From NCBI GenBank assembly GCA_903970405.1, contig CAJCIT010000147.1:1-35230 (forward strand): a DNA stretch of 35,230 bases. The letters are read 5' to 3'. The DNA is from Acidobacteriaceae bacterium. Lineage in GTDB: Bacteria; Acidobacteriota; Terriglobia; Bryobacterales; Bryobacteraceae. Position 1 is the stretch's first letter; each line of letters begins with the position of its first letter. Positions 12,471-21,046 of the stretch are shown here, piece after piece. A model generated the notes under the pieces. The model saw only the letters and a list, made by a program, of their open reading frames with translations, ran no database searches and was not told the DNA's origin. The translations under genes and the position numbers were made by a program.

Positions 12471-15425
12471 GTAGCGTGAGCGATTAAGTCGGGCAACGCC
12501 CGCCCCACAAGCCGCTGTCCCGGGCGCGGTCAGTTCGAGTTGCCCGGCAAGCCGCGTGTCCAGATTGCCGCTGTCCTTCAATGCCGAATAACGAACGACC
12601 GCGCCAAGCAGGGCTTTCTTCGAAATCGGCTTCAGCAGGTGCTCCGTGCACCCAACATCCAAACTTTCCTGCTTGTGTGCAGGCAGACCGTCGGCGGAGA
12701 GAGCGATGATGGGCGTGGGCGGCCAATTCTGCGCGAGTTCCCAGGCGCGGATCTGGCGGGTGGCGCCGAGGCCGTCCAGAATGGGCATCCGAATGTCCAT
12801 CAAGATGAGATCGTAGTGGGTCTGTTTGAATTTCTCCACGGCCGATAACCCGTCATCGCAACAATCGATCTTGTACGGGAAGCCCTCGAGGTAGCTCTGG
12901 ATGACAAACTGATTCTCTGGCACATCGTCGACCACCAGGATGGAGAAGGCGTCGCCGGCCGCGGCGGGGATGACCGGGACGGAAACCGCCTCCCGGAGCT
13001 CGCTGAGGCCCTCCAGTTTATGGGGAGCGGCAATGGGTAGCTCGGCGGTGAAGCTGAAGTTGCTGCCCTTGCCGATTTCGCTTTCCACAGTCAGTTGACC
13101 GCCCATGCGTTCTACCAAACCGCGCGAAATGGCCAGGCCGAGGCCCGTTCCGCCGAACCGGCGGGAAATACTGTTGTCGCCCTGCTGGAAGGACTCGAAG
13201 ATGAGCTTCCGTTTATCTTCGGGGATTCCGATTCCGGTGTCGATGACTTCGAAGCGGAGTGTGCAGCGTCCGGCGGATCGGACCGGGCAGGTGACGCGGA
13301 GCATGACGCCGCCAGTTTGAGTGAACTTGCTCGCATTCGAGAGCAGGTTGATGAGAACCTGCTGGAGGCGGTCGGCATCGCCGTTCAACCAGGCGGGAAC
13401 ATCCCTCGCGAGATCGACGGTGAACCAGAGCTTCTTTTCGGCCAGGCGGGGCTCCATGACCCGCGACGTGGAGGACACCACTTCCTGGAGCTCGAAATCG
13501 AAATTGGCCAGATCGAAGCGTCCGGCTTCAATCTTCGAGAAGTCAAGAATGTCATTCAGGAGAGCCAGGAGACTAGCTCCGGACGAACGGAAGACCCGAA
13601 CATAATCGCGTTGGGCGCGAGTGAGGGTGGTGTCCCAAAGAAGATCGGCCATCCCCAGGATGGCGTTCATCGGGGTGCGGATCTCGTGGCTCATCGCTGC
13701 CAGGAACATGCTCTTGGCGTGGCTGGCTTCGTCGGCGGCTTCTTTGGCGACTTTGAGGGCGCGCTCCGTCCGGCCGCGCATTTCGTTTTCGAGGACCAGT
13801 TCGGCGTTCACCTTTTTCAATTGTTGATTCTGATCGCGGGCGAGCAACCAGACATTCGAAGCGAGTACGAGGAGACCGGTCATGAGTAGGCCCGCAAGAA
13901 TGACGGCGTCTCCGAGGAGCGAAACGTTTTCGGCCGCAAGCGAGGCCTCCGGTGCGGCTTCGATATTCCACCGTAAGCCGAGGGCGCGGGCGGTGGAGGC
14001 GGCGCTGACGTGGGCGTCGGCGTCCGCGGCGCGATCGCGCTCGTGGAGCAGATGTCCGCCGGACGTGACGTGAATGTAGTAATTGTCGGCTTCGTGACCT
14101 CGCAGCAGTTGTTCAAGCATGGAGTGCAGCTCGATGGTGAAGACCAAGGCGTAGGGAAGAACGCTGTTCCTGACTGGAACGGCGATCGTTACCACCCAAT
14201 CGCCATCGATCAAACCGGCCGGATTCAAATCGGCCCGCGCCGGTCCGGCCGCGGCCAGAGGCAGGATCTGGCTAGTGGCCTGTTTCCCGCTCGATATTGC
14301 TTGTTTGGCAGTGTCCCTGATGGCTTTCTGAAGCGGAACGTTTTTGTCGAACAGGGCAGGCGCCATGGCCCGCTCACGGCGGGGTTCGCCGTATTGATCC
14401 ACCCATTCAATACCGAGGAGGCCTTTGAAGTCGCGAAAGAGCGGGCCGGCATCCGAGCGCCACAGGCTGTCACTGGCGGCGGGATCGCCGGCGGCGCGTT
14501 GAGACGGCCAGCGGTCCGCCATGCGTGCAAGGGTTCGCTCCGTCTGTTCGCCGAGCGTTTCAATGCGCGAGGCGCACTGAGCGGCCACCACCTGAGCTTG
14601 ACCCTGGGCAGCAAGGTGATCGTCAAGCAGGTGTGCGTGCCAACAGACCATGGTGGCGGCAAAACCGGCAAAGCCCAGCAGAGCGGGGATGGAACCGCGG
14701 GGAGTTAAAGTGACGATGAACTTGAAATCTCCTTCAGCCGCCAGAACGCCGGCGCAAAGAATCGCCAGACAAACGGCGCTTTGGATGGGGAGACGGGCCA
14801 GGAAGCCGCCGTGATAGAGGTGCTCGGCGCCCAAGGCGCTGGAGACCAGGGCAGCCAGCGCAACGGTGAAGACCGACGCGGACAGGATGGCGGCGATGCG
14901 CACCGCGACGCGGCCCAGCCAGAGCAGGACCACGGACACGCCCAACGCGATAAGACACACGCCCTCGCCCGCGCCTCCGCGCTGAAGACGCGCGGCTGCG
15001 TTGGGCGCAAGCCAATGGTAGATCGGGCCAGCGCCGTGTCCGAAGTGTTGCAGGACGACGATGGAAGCGACGGCGACAGCAACCAGACCGCTGAACATCG
15101 TAGCGATACGCCAGCGCTTTCCATGAAAGGCGAGGCCCAGGCCGAGAGCCATGACACAGGCGGACAAGTTGTACTGCATCGCCAGTTCGGCGCCCGCGGA
15201 GATTCCGGCGTCCGGAGGGCGGCCCACGCCAGCGAACAAACCAGGAAGCCAGTTAAAGCGGTACCGGGCGGCGTTGAGGAGCGCCATCGCGACAAGTATG
15301 CCGGCACTTGCAAAAATAAAAGCGGAGCGGCCCCAGCCGGATCGATCGGCAGGCCTCGACGCTTTGGAAAGAGTCAGGGCTATCGAGAGTGGCTCGCAGT
15401 CGGGAGCGCCAGCGGTCCGTGCCAT
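12438..15425 (-). CDS. Membrane hybrid histidine kinase with extracellular sensor and C-terminal receiver
   Basis: The product has 995 residues. About seven hydrophobic segments fill residues 35-260. A CHASE-like extracytoplasmic region (about 265-500, with GIEWVDQYGEPRRERA) follows, closed by a helix at 503-527 and a coiled coil. HisKA has MSHEIRTPMNAILGM with H580. The HATPase boxes are LSNASKF, DTGIGIP and FGGTGLGL. The receiver holds VVDD and acceptor D877 (LMDIRMP), with K at LLKPIS. The final 45 or so residues are not receiver sequence and their end (RYRAAPVREPPC) is encoded by a REP-like repeat. It lies tail-to-tail with the permease-phosphatase fusion and heads away from the oxidoreductase gene 63 bp upstream. 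The ligand is unknown. Confidence 0.9.
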   Translation of the reverse strand: MARTAGAPDCEPLSIALTLSKASRPADRSGWGRSAFIFASAGILVAMALLNAARYRFNWLPGLFAGVGRPPDAGISAGAELAMQYNLSACVMALGLGLAFHGKRWRIATMFSGLVAVAVASIVVLQHFGHGAGPIYHWLAPNAAARLQRGGAGEGVCLIALGVSVVLLWLGRVAVRIAAILSASVFTVALAALVSSALGAEHLYHGGFLARLPIQSAVCLAILCAGVLAAEGDFKFIVTLTPRGSIPALLGFAGFAATMVCWHAHLLDDHLAAQGQAQVVAAQCASRIETLGEQTERTLARMADRWPSQRAAGDPAASDSLWRSDAGPLFRDFKGLLGIEWVDQYGEPRRERAMAPALFDKNVPLQKAIRDTAKQAISSGKQATSQILPLAAAGPARADLNPAGLIDGDWVVTIAVPVRNSVLPYALVFTIELHSMLEQLLRGHEADNYYIHVTSGGHLLHERDRAADADAHVSAASTARALGLRWNIEAAPEASLAAENVSLLGDAVILAGLLMTGLLVLASNVWLLARDQNQQLKKVNAELVLENEMRGRTERALKVAKEAADEASHAKSMFLAAMSHEIRTPMNAILGMADLLWDTTLTRAQRDYVRVFRSSGASLLALLNDILDFSKIEAGRFDLANFDFELQEVVSSTSRVMEPRLAEKKLWFTVDLARDVPAWLNGDADRLQQVLINLLSNASKFTQTGGVMLRVTCPVRSAGRCTLRFEVIDTGIGIPEDKRKLIFESFQQGDNSISRRFGGTGLGLAISRGLVERMGGQLTVESEIGKGSNFSFTAELPIAAPHKLEGLSELREAVSVPVIPAAAGDAFSILVVDDVPENQFVIQSYLEGFPYKIDCCDDGLSAVEKFKQTHYDLILMDIRMPILDGLGATRQIRAWELAQNWPPTPIIALSADGLPAHKQESLDVGCTEHLLKPISKKALLGAVVRYSALKDSGNLDTRLAGQLELTAPGTAACGAGVARLNRSRYRAAPVREPPC

Positions 15426-15488
15426 ACAAACCTTTTCGGTTCGCCAACTTAGGAAGCAGGGACAGGAAAGCCTCTACGCCCGCGCCTC

Positions 15489-16817
15489 CTATGAGACTAG
15501 GGCGGGAATAGGATAGGGCTCGCGATGAGCTGGGTGGGCCAGCTCAGTAGCGCGCTGGTCCGCGAATCGTTCAAGTTTTGGATCGAACGCTAACTTCTCC
15601 CCTCCCAGACGATAGCTGATATTTGCCAGGTGGCAGAGATCGGCTGAGATGCGGCCGATGTCGATGCCGGCGTGCAGATCCTGTGGTTTCCGGCTGCGAA
15701 CGGCAGCAAGGAAGTTCTCCATGTGCGGCTTCGTGGGATCGCGATCAGCGTCTTCGAGCTTTGCCGAATCGACGAGTGTGGCTGGGTCGCCCTTATAAAT
15801 CCGGTAACCTCCGCCGTCGAGCGACATCCAGCCTTCCGTACCGTAAAAGAGATTGCCAATGCAGCCTTCGCGAGAGAGAGGAAGGTCGCCTTCGCCGCCG
15901 GTTTGAAGTCCGCGGACTTCAAAGACGATCTCGCGGCCACCGTAGTCGAAGCGGGCAAGCAGGGTGTTCGGAGTTTCCTGATCGTCGTCGTAGCCGTACT
16001 TACCACCGGAGGCGACAACCGATGTCGGGAAGTCGACGCCCAGTCCCCAGCGCGCGATATCCATTTCGTGAACGCCTTGATTGCCGATGTCGCCATTCCC
16101 GGTGTCCCAAAACCAATGCCAGTTATAGAGGAAGCGATTCTTTGAGAATGGGATCAGTGGCGCCGGCCCGAGGAACTTATCCCAATCGACGCCTGCGGGG
16201 ACTGGCTCAACGGGAGTGTGGCCAATGGATTTGCGGCGCTTGAAACAAAGCCCTTTGGCAAGGTAGACGTTGCCGATGACGCCGTCGTGAAGCATTTGGA
16301 TGGCGCGAATTTTGTGCGTGACGCTGCGGCCTTGCGATCCCACTTGAACAATGCGCCCGTACCGGCGCGCGGCGGCAACCATCTGACGGCCCTCAAAGGG
16401 ATCGTGACAAGCGGGCTTCTCAATGTAGACGTCTTTGCCGGCCTGGCAGGCTCGGATGGTGGCAAGTGCGTGCCAGTGGTTGGGCAGCGGCATGGAGACC
16501 GCATGTACCTCTTTGTCGGCAAAGACATCCTGCATGTCGCGGTAGGCCTTCGGCTCTTCGCCGGTCAGTTTCTTGGCGAGGGCTGTGGCGCGTTCGAGGT
16601 TGGCCTGATCCACGTCGCACAGCGCATACACGCGAGCGCCGGAGATCTTGGCGTACTCAGTGACATGGTCACGTCCGCGGCCGCCCACTCCGACGACGGC
16701 GACATTGATACGGTCGTTCGCGCCCCAGGCGCGGGTGGCGGCGAAGGCGGTTAGGCCGGCGGCGGAAAGGCCGCTTTGGAGGCCACTTTGGAGGAAGGTG
16801 CGGCGGCTGGTCGGCAT
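15489..16817 (-). CDS. Tat-exported Gfo/Idh/MocA-family oxidoreductase
   Basis: From ATG at 16817 the protein has 442 residues. It opens with a twin-arginine signal, SRRTFLQSG, then a hydrophobic stretch to AFAATRAWGA. The NAD(P)-binding loop is GVGGRG at residues 43-48. The family motif EKP with K134 follows (YIEKPACHDP). LYNWHWFWDTGNGDIGNQG and the HEMDIARWGL segment are typical of the secreted, sugar-acting members common in Acidobacteria and Planctomycetes. The upstream in-frame ATG at 16841 adds eight residues before the signal and is less likely. It probably acts on a sugar or polyol in the periplasm with a bound nucleotide cofactor. The exact substrate is unknown. Confidence 0.88.
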   Translation of the reverse strand: MPTSRRTFLQSGLQSGLSAAGLTAFAATRAWGANDRINVAVVGVGGRGRDHVTEYAKISGARVYALCDVDQANLERATALAKKLTGEEPKAYRDMQDVFADKEVHAVSMPLPNHWHALATIRACQAGKDVYIEKPACHDPFEGRQMVAAARRYGRIVQVGSQGRSVTHKIRAIQMLHDGVIGNVYLAKGLCFKRRKSIGHTPVEPVPAGVDWDKFLGPAPLIPFSKNRFLYNWHWFWDTGNGDIGNQGVHEMDIARWGLGVDFPTSVVASGGKYGYDDDQETPNTLLARFDYGGREIVFEVRGLQTGGEGDLPLSREGCIGNLFYGTEGWMSLDGGGYRIYKGDPATLVDSAKLEDADRDPTKPHMENFLAAVRSRKPQDLHAGIDIGRISADLCHLANISYRLGGEKLAFDPKLERFADQRATELAHPAHREPYPIPALVS

Positions 16818-16880
16818 GGTTGGAAACCAACTTATCACCAACTCACGCGAGCCAGCCTGAGTCAGAGAAGCGGGAGCAAG

Positions 16881-17747
16881 CTAGCGTGGAAGTGAGAAGA
16901 AGAATGTCGAGCCGGTTTTCCCGTCACTCTCAACCCAGATGCGGCCGCCGTGGCAACGGACAATTTTTTGGCACATGGCAAGGCCGATGCCGGTACCCGG
17001 AACTTCGCGGCCGTGCAACCGCTTGAAAACACCGAAGACCTGCGCCTGAAATTTGGCGGCAATTCCCTGACCGTTGTCCCGGACAGAAACCACTGTTTCC
17101 TCGTCATGTTCCGCCGCCGCGATATGAATGCGGGGCGCATCGGCGGCCCGGAATTTGATGCTGTTCGAAACCAGGTGAGCGAGCAACTGAGCCAGCAGCG
17201 CCTCGTCGCCGATTACTTCCGGAAGCGCGTCGCGAGTCAGCTCGGCTTGGGATTCGGAAAGCTCTTTGTACAGTTTCAGACGCACACCCTCGATGACCCC
17301 TTCAAGATTCACCGCGAACCGGCGAGGGTGCTGCGGAACGTGGCTGTAAGCAAGCAGGTCCCTCATGAGGACGGTCATTCGCGAGACGCCGCTCTGGATA
17401 TAGCCGAGAAACTCAGCGCTTTCGGCGCCGGCGCCGGGTCGATTCTCTCCGTTGAAGGAGCGCTCAAGGAGCTGCGCGTAGCTGTTGATGAGACGAAGCG
17501 GTTCCTGGAGGTCATGGCTCGCCGCATAGGCAAACTGCTGGAACTCTTCAATCACCGAACGCAGCGTTTCTTCGCGCTGCGCGGCCAGATGCTGGGCTTC
17601 GATCAGGAGCCGCTCTCCATTTTCTTTTTCGAGCCGCAAGCGATCGCACTCTAGAGCGAGGCGCGCCAACTCGGCTTTCAGCGTGGAACGCCGTGCCTTC
17701 GGGGAGGGACCGTTTCTTGTCTTAGGAGACGAACTGGACGGAGCCAT
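16881..17747 (-). CDS. Soluble histidine kinase without a sensor domain
   Basis: The product has 288 residues. The N-terminal 65 are basic then coiled-coil (LALECDRLRLEKENGE). HisKA carries the phytochrome-type H-box YAASHDLQEPLR with H78. The HATPase has HLVSNSIKF, VRDNGQGI and GTGIGLAMCQKIV. There is no transmembrane helix, PAS or GAF domain in the chain, so input must come through a partner or the coiled coil. A GAGAGG ribosome-binding site precedes the ATG. The gene begins 28 bp after the M3 peptidase stop codon, so the two may share a transcript. No response regulator is adjacent. Confidence 0.88.
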   Translation of the reverse strand: MAPSSSSPKTRNGPSPKARRSTLKAELARLALECDRLRLEKENGERLLIEAQHLAAQREETLRSVIEEFQQFAYAASHDLQEPLRLINSYAQLLERSFNGENRPGAGAESAEFLGYIQSGVSRMTVLMRDLLAYSHVPQHPRRFAVNLEGVIEGVRLKLYKELSESQAELTRDALPEVIGDEALLAQLLAHLVSNSIKFRAADAPRIHIAAAEHDEETVVSVRDNGQGIAAKFQAQVFGVFKRLHGREVPGTGIGLAMCQKIVRCHGGRIWVESDGKTGSTFFFSLPR

Positions 17748-17775
17748 GGAACCTCTCTAACGGCTGCCGGAGGCC

Positions 17776-19800
17776 TCAAGCCGCCCCCACCAGGCCCTCG
17801 CGTTCAAGCAGCGCGTTCGAATCCGGGTCGCGGCCCATGAAGCTTCGGTAGAGTTCGGCGGGATCGTCGCCATTGCCGCGCTCGAGGATATTGCGTCTGT
17901 AATCGGCGCCGGTGGCCGCATTGAATATGCCTTCCCGGCGAAAGCGAGTGAACGCGTCGGCGTCCAGAACTTCGGCCCACTTATAGGAATAGTAACCGGC
18001 GCCGTAACCCACGGGACTCGAGAAAAGGTGAGAGAAGCTGGCGATCATGCCATAGTCATCCGGCAGAGGCGCGGGAGCAAAGGGCGCCAGAATCCGGCGG
18101 GCGTAAGCCATCGCGTCGCCATCGCGGTTCTCATCGAACTCCCGATGCAGTTTCAGATCAACCAGGCCGAAGCCAATCTGGCGCATTTGGGCGTTCGCGG
18201 TGCGGAAGTTCCGGGCGCGCTTCATCTTCTCGAAGAGATCGCCGGGAATGCGCTCACCGGTCTTCCAATGGCGCGCGAACAGATCCACCGCTTCACGCTC
18301 CATGCACCAGTTCTCCATGATTTGTGAGGGAAGCTCCACAAAGTCCCAGGGCACGTTGGTGCCGGCGAGGGTGCGCACCGGAACCAGGCTCAAGGTGTGG
18401 TGAAGCAGGTGGCCGAACTCGTGGAATATGGTTTCCACTTCGCGGTGAGTGAGGAGGGAAGGCGTCTCACCGACGGGCGGGGTGAGATTTCCGCAGATCA
18501 GGCCGAGGTGCGGATCGCCGGCCAGCGGGTTGCCGGTAATGAAAGCGTCCATCCATGCGCCGCCGCGTTTGTTCTCACGCGGGAACCAGTCGGCGTAGAA
18601 GGCACCCAGGAACCGCCCGGTTGACGCATCCTCGATGCGGTAATACTTCACCTCCGGGTCCCAGCCGGGCACGCCGCTTTCGGAGATCACCCTAATAGAA
18701 AGAATGCGGCTAAAGATCTCAAACATGCCCTGAACAACCTGGTCAAGTTGAAAATACGGGCGCAATTCTTCCTCGTCAAATTCGTACAGCGCCAGCCGCT
18801 GCTTTTCCGCCAGATAGCCGACATCCCAGGGTTCCATGGTCTGGTAACCAAGTTGGCGGCCCAGCGCCCGCAGACTCTCATTCTCGCGGGCAAAGAAGGG
18901 CTCAGTCTTTGACTGCAAGTCTTCGAGGAAGGCCTGAGCGCGGGCGCCGGTGTGCGCCATGCGCTCTTCCAGAACAAGATCGGCGAAGTCCTCAAAGCCA
19001 AGCAACCGGGCTTTCTCGCGGCGCAGGCGAAGAATTTTGGAGATAAGAGATCGATTATCGTAGGGCTCCTTGGTGGAGCGGCTGTTGGATGCTTCCCAAA
19101 GTTCCCGGCGGATGCTCCGATCGTCGAGATAGGTCATGGCAGCCACCAAACTCGGCGCTTGCAGAGTGAGCCGCCAACCGTCCTTTTTCTTCGACTCGGC
19201 GCTGGCTTTGGCGGCGGCGCGGGCAGATTCAGGAAGCCCGGCGAGCTTTGCCTCGTCCCCGATGAGAAGCTCAAAGGCGTTCGTCGAATCCAGGACATTC
19301 TCAGAGAACTTCGTGGTGACCTCGGTCAGCTCGACATCCAGCGCTTCAAGCTTCGCCTTGGCGGCGGCATCCAGATCGGCGCCCGCGCGCCGGAATTCGC
19401 GGACAGTTTTGTCGACATAACGCACTTCGACCGGCGAAAGAGCGGCACGATCTTGACGGGCATCCGCGTCCTTGATCGCCTGCCATAGATCGGCGTTCAA
19501 AGGGATGGAAGTGTAGAAGGCGCTAACCGGCCCTTGTACGGCGTTGTAGGCGGCGCGAAGTTCCGGGTATGTGGCGACGGCCTCCAGGTGCCCCACCACT
19601 CCCATTGCATAGTCCAGCGGGTCAGTGAGGCGGTCCAGCGCGGCGAAGATGGAGTCGTAGGTGCGTTCGGGAGTCTTCCCCAGTTGCTCCACGCGTTGCT
19701 TCAGGCCGGTCAGCAATTCGCCGATGGCAGGTTCAGCGTGTTCGGCCCTGACCTTGTCGAATGGGATCGGAAACTGCTGATCGAGAAGTGGATTATCCAT
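17776..19800 (-). CDS. prlC: M3-family zinc oligopeptidase (oligopeptidase A-like)
   Basis: The 674-residue length matches oligopeptidase A/PrlC and dipeptidyl carboxypeptidases. The zinc motif HEFGHLLHH supplies H460, E461 and H464, and the third ligand is E489 in [24 protein letters not shown] and the C-terminal [18 protein letters not shown] segment are typical. No signal peptide is seen, so it is a cytoplasmic enzyme that degrades short peptides, including cleaved signal peptides. The gene is upstream of the soluble kinase with a 28-bp gap. The symbol is by family similarity; dcp is the alternative. Confidence 0.88.
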   Translation of the reverse strand: MDNPLLDQQFPIPFDKVRAEHAEPAIGELLTGLKQRVEQLGKTPERTYDSIFAALDRLTDPLDYAMGVVGHLEAVATYPELRAAYNAVQGPVSAFYTSIPLNADLWQAIKDADARQDRAALSPVEVRYVDKTVREFRRAGADLDAAAKAKLEALDVELTEVTTKFSENVLDSTNAFELLIGDEAKLAGLPESARAAAKASAESKKKDGWRLTLQAPSLVAAMTYLDDRSIRRELWEASNSRSTKEPYDNRSLISKILRLRREKARLLGFEDFADLVLEERMAHTGARAQAFLEDLQSKTEPFFARENESLRALGRQLGYQTMEPWDVGYLAEKQRLALYEFDEEELRPYFQLDQVVQGMFEIFSRILSIRVISESGVPGWDPEVKYYRIEDASTGRFLGAFYADWFPRENKRGGAWMDAFITGNPLAGDPHLGLICGNLTPPVGETPSLLTHREVETIFHEFGHLLHHTLSLVPVRTLAGTNVPWDFVELPSQIMENWCMEREAVDLFARHWKTGERIPGDLFEKMKRARNFRTANAQMRQIGFGLVDLKLHREFDENRDGDAMAYARRILAPFAPAPLPDDYGMIASFSHLFSSPVGYGAGYYSYKWAEVLDADAFTRFRREGIFNAATGADYRRNILERGNGDDPAELYRSFMGRDPDSNALLEREGLVGAA

Positions 19801-19925
19801 GGAAGTGTGGGCGCTCTTTTATTCTCTCTTACACCCGCCTTCTCAGAGACAACGCGCAAATCGCGAAATCAGCAGAAGCCCTCAGGCAGGGTGGCGAGGT
19901 ACTGGGCATTTGTCCGCTTGCTCAC

Positions 19926-20010
19926 GCGCTGCGGTTCAGAAGGGGGGGAGCGAACTGCGAAGGTCGGAACCAGGACCAACCGGTCGCTCCCTGGCGGGTC
20001 GCGGCTCGGT
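19926..20010. repeat. REP-like inverted pair, one unit degenerate
   Basis: The unit at 19980-20010 reads CGGTCGCTCCCTGG then CGGGTCGCGGCTCGG. It matches the family at 12396-12470. An opposite, decayed unit (GCGGTTCAG, then GGGGAGCGAAC) lies at 19930-19954. Confidence 0.5.
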
Positions 20011-20288
20011 TGGCTTTGGAGGGACAGCAGCGGCGCCAATCTCCCACAGCTTCTGGTTGCGGCTCCAGCCTACGGCCACATCGACTGTCCTGCAAACTCG
20101 CGACTACTACGAACCAACTAGACATTCTTACTAAGTTGACTCGATTCCGCCCAACTTGCCGGCTTTCGACCTGATTTGCAACCCACTTGTCATTGGTTAC
20201 GTCTCTTATAACAGAGCGGTTCAATCTAGCGCGTGGAGCGCAGCAGTTTGCTCTCGACGCGCACAGACCGCTTCTTGCGAAGTGTCCT

Positions 20289-20335
20289 GACGACGCGTCG
20301 TCCTGGTGGGTATCTTCCTCCGAGTACCCACCGGG
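20289..20335. terminator. Palindrome plus 11-bp hairpin downstream of tsaC
   Basis: A perfect 14-bp palindrome GACGACGCGTCGTC (20289-20302) abuts a hairpin. Its arms are CCTGGTGGGTA and TACCCACCGGG (20302-20335, one G-T pair) around a 12-base loop. It lies 29 bp after the tsaC stop. No T-run follows on the minus strand, so termination would be atypical. Confidence 0.4.
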
Positions 20336-20363
20336 GTTCTTTCAAGTTCCTGAACATTTGCCT

Positions 20364-21029
20364 CTAGTAAGCCTTGAGGCGGTCCGCAATTTCCCGCTCG
20401 GAAATGGCGCCCTCCTTAATCACTCTCCAATAGTGGTCGGTGATATCGATGGTCGTGGAGCCTGGGCCCACACAGGAGCCGCCATCCAGAACCAGATCCA
20501 GACGGCCGTCCATTGCCGCAAACAACTCAATGCCATTGCTTAGCGTGGGCTGGCCGGACATATTCGCGCTGGTTGAGATCAGAGGCTGGCCTACCCGCTC
20601 AATAAGCGCGGCGATGAGCTTAGACCTGAGTTGCCTGATCGCCAACCGGCCTGTGTTCCCGGTGACCTTGAGCGGGATTTTGCCGGATGCGGGCACAATC
20701 ATGGTGAGCGGGCCAGGCCAGAAGTGACGGGCGAGGATGTAGAAGCGCTGTGACAGCTCGCTGCACAATTCTTCCGCCATCAACACGTCAGACACCACAA
20801 CTGGGAGTGCGCGCACATTCTCGCGCCCTTTCGCGTCGAAGACGCGGGCCACAGCCTGCAGATTAAATGGGTCTGCCAGCAAGGTATAGAGCGCGTCGGT
20901 CGGCGCGCCGATCAGCTTCCCGCGAAGAATCGCCTGTGCTGCCCGCTCAATCGCAGCCGGATCGGGATTGGCAGGGTCAACTTGAATAAGGTCTGTGGCC
21001 ACGATGTTTTGGGGGGAGCCGTTGGACAA
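20364..21029 (-). CDS. tsaC: L-threonylcarbamoyladenylate synthase (TsaC/YrdC/Sua5 family)
   Basis: The product has 221 residues from TTG at 21029; an alternative GTG lies nine codons in. The family signatures are GKLIGAPTDALYTLLADP near the N-terminus, FWPGPLTMIVPAS, RLAIRQLRS and PLISTSANMSGQPTLS. TsaC makes threonylcarbamoyl-AMP from threonine, bicarbonate and ATP, the first step of the tRNA t6A37 modification. It begins 17 bp after the stop of the homocysteine methyltransferase/MTHFR gene, so the two likely form an operon. The length is that of TsaC/YrdC without the Sua5 extension. Several YrdC paralogs can exist in one genome, so essentiality is not implied. Confidence 0.88.
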   Translation of the reverse strand: MSNGSPQNIVATDLIQVDPANPDPAAIERAAQAILRGKLIGAPTDALYTLLADPFNLQAVARVFDAKGRENVRALPVVVSDVLMAEELCSELSQRFYILARHFWPGPLTMIVPASGKIPLKVTGNTGRLAIRQLRSKLIAALIERVGQPLISTSANMSGQPTLSNGIELFAAMDGRLDLVLDGGSCVGPGSTTIDITDHYWRVIKEGAISEREIADRLKAY

Positions 21030-21046
21030 CGGCGTCTCGGGCCAGT

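Larger units (their letters stand above)
19801..20363. other. Intergenic region with REP-like units, a palindrome and a hairpin
   Basis: This 563-bp stretch separates the start of the M3 peptidase gene from the end of tsaC. Its ORFs carry no recognisable domain. It holds a REP-like pair (19926-20010), a perfect 14-bp palindrome and a strong hairpin (20289-20335). The peptidase promoter should lie near 19810-19900 on the minus strand, but no clear boxes were seen. Confidence 0.45.

Noticed and set aside
13095..13889. 264-residue plus-strand ORF
   Set aside because: It is antisense to the HisKA/HATPase region of the hybrid kinase at 12438-15425 and has no domain of its own.
16950..17654. 234-residue plus-strand ORF
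   Set aside because: Antisense to the soluble histidine kinase, whose H, N and G boxes are unmistakable.
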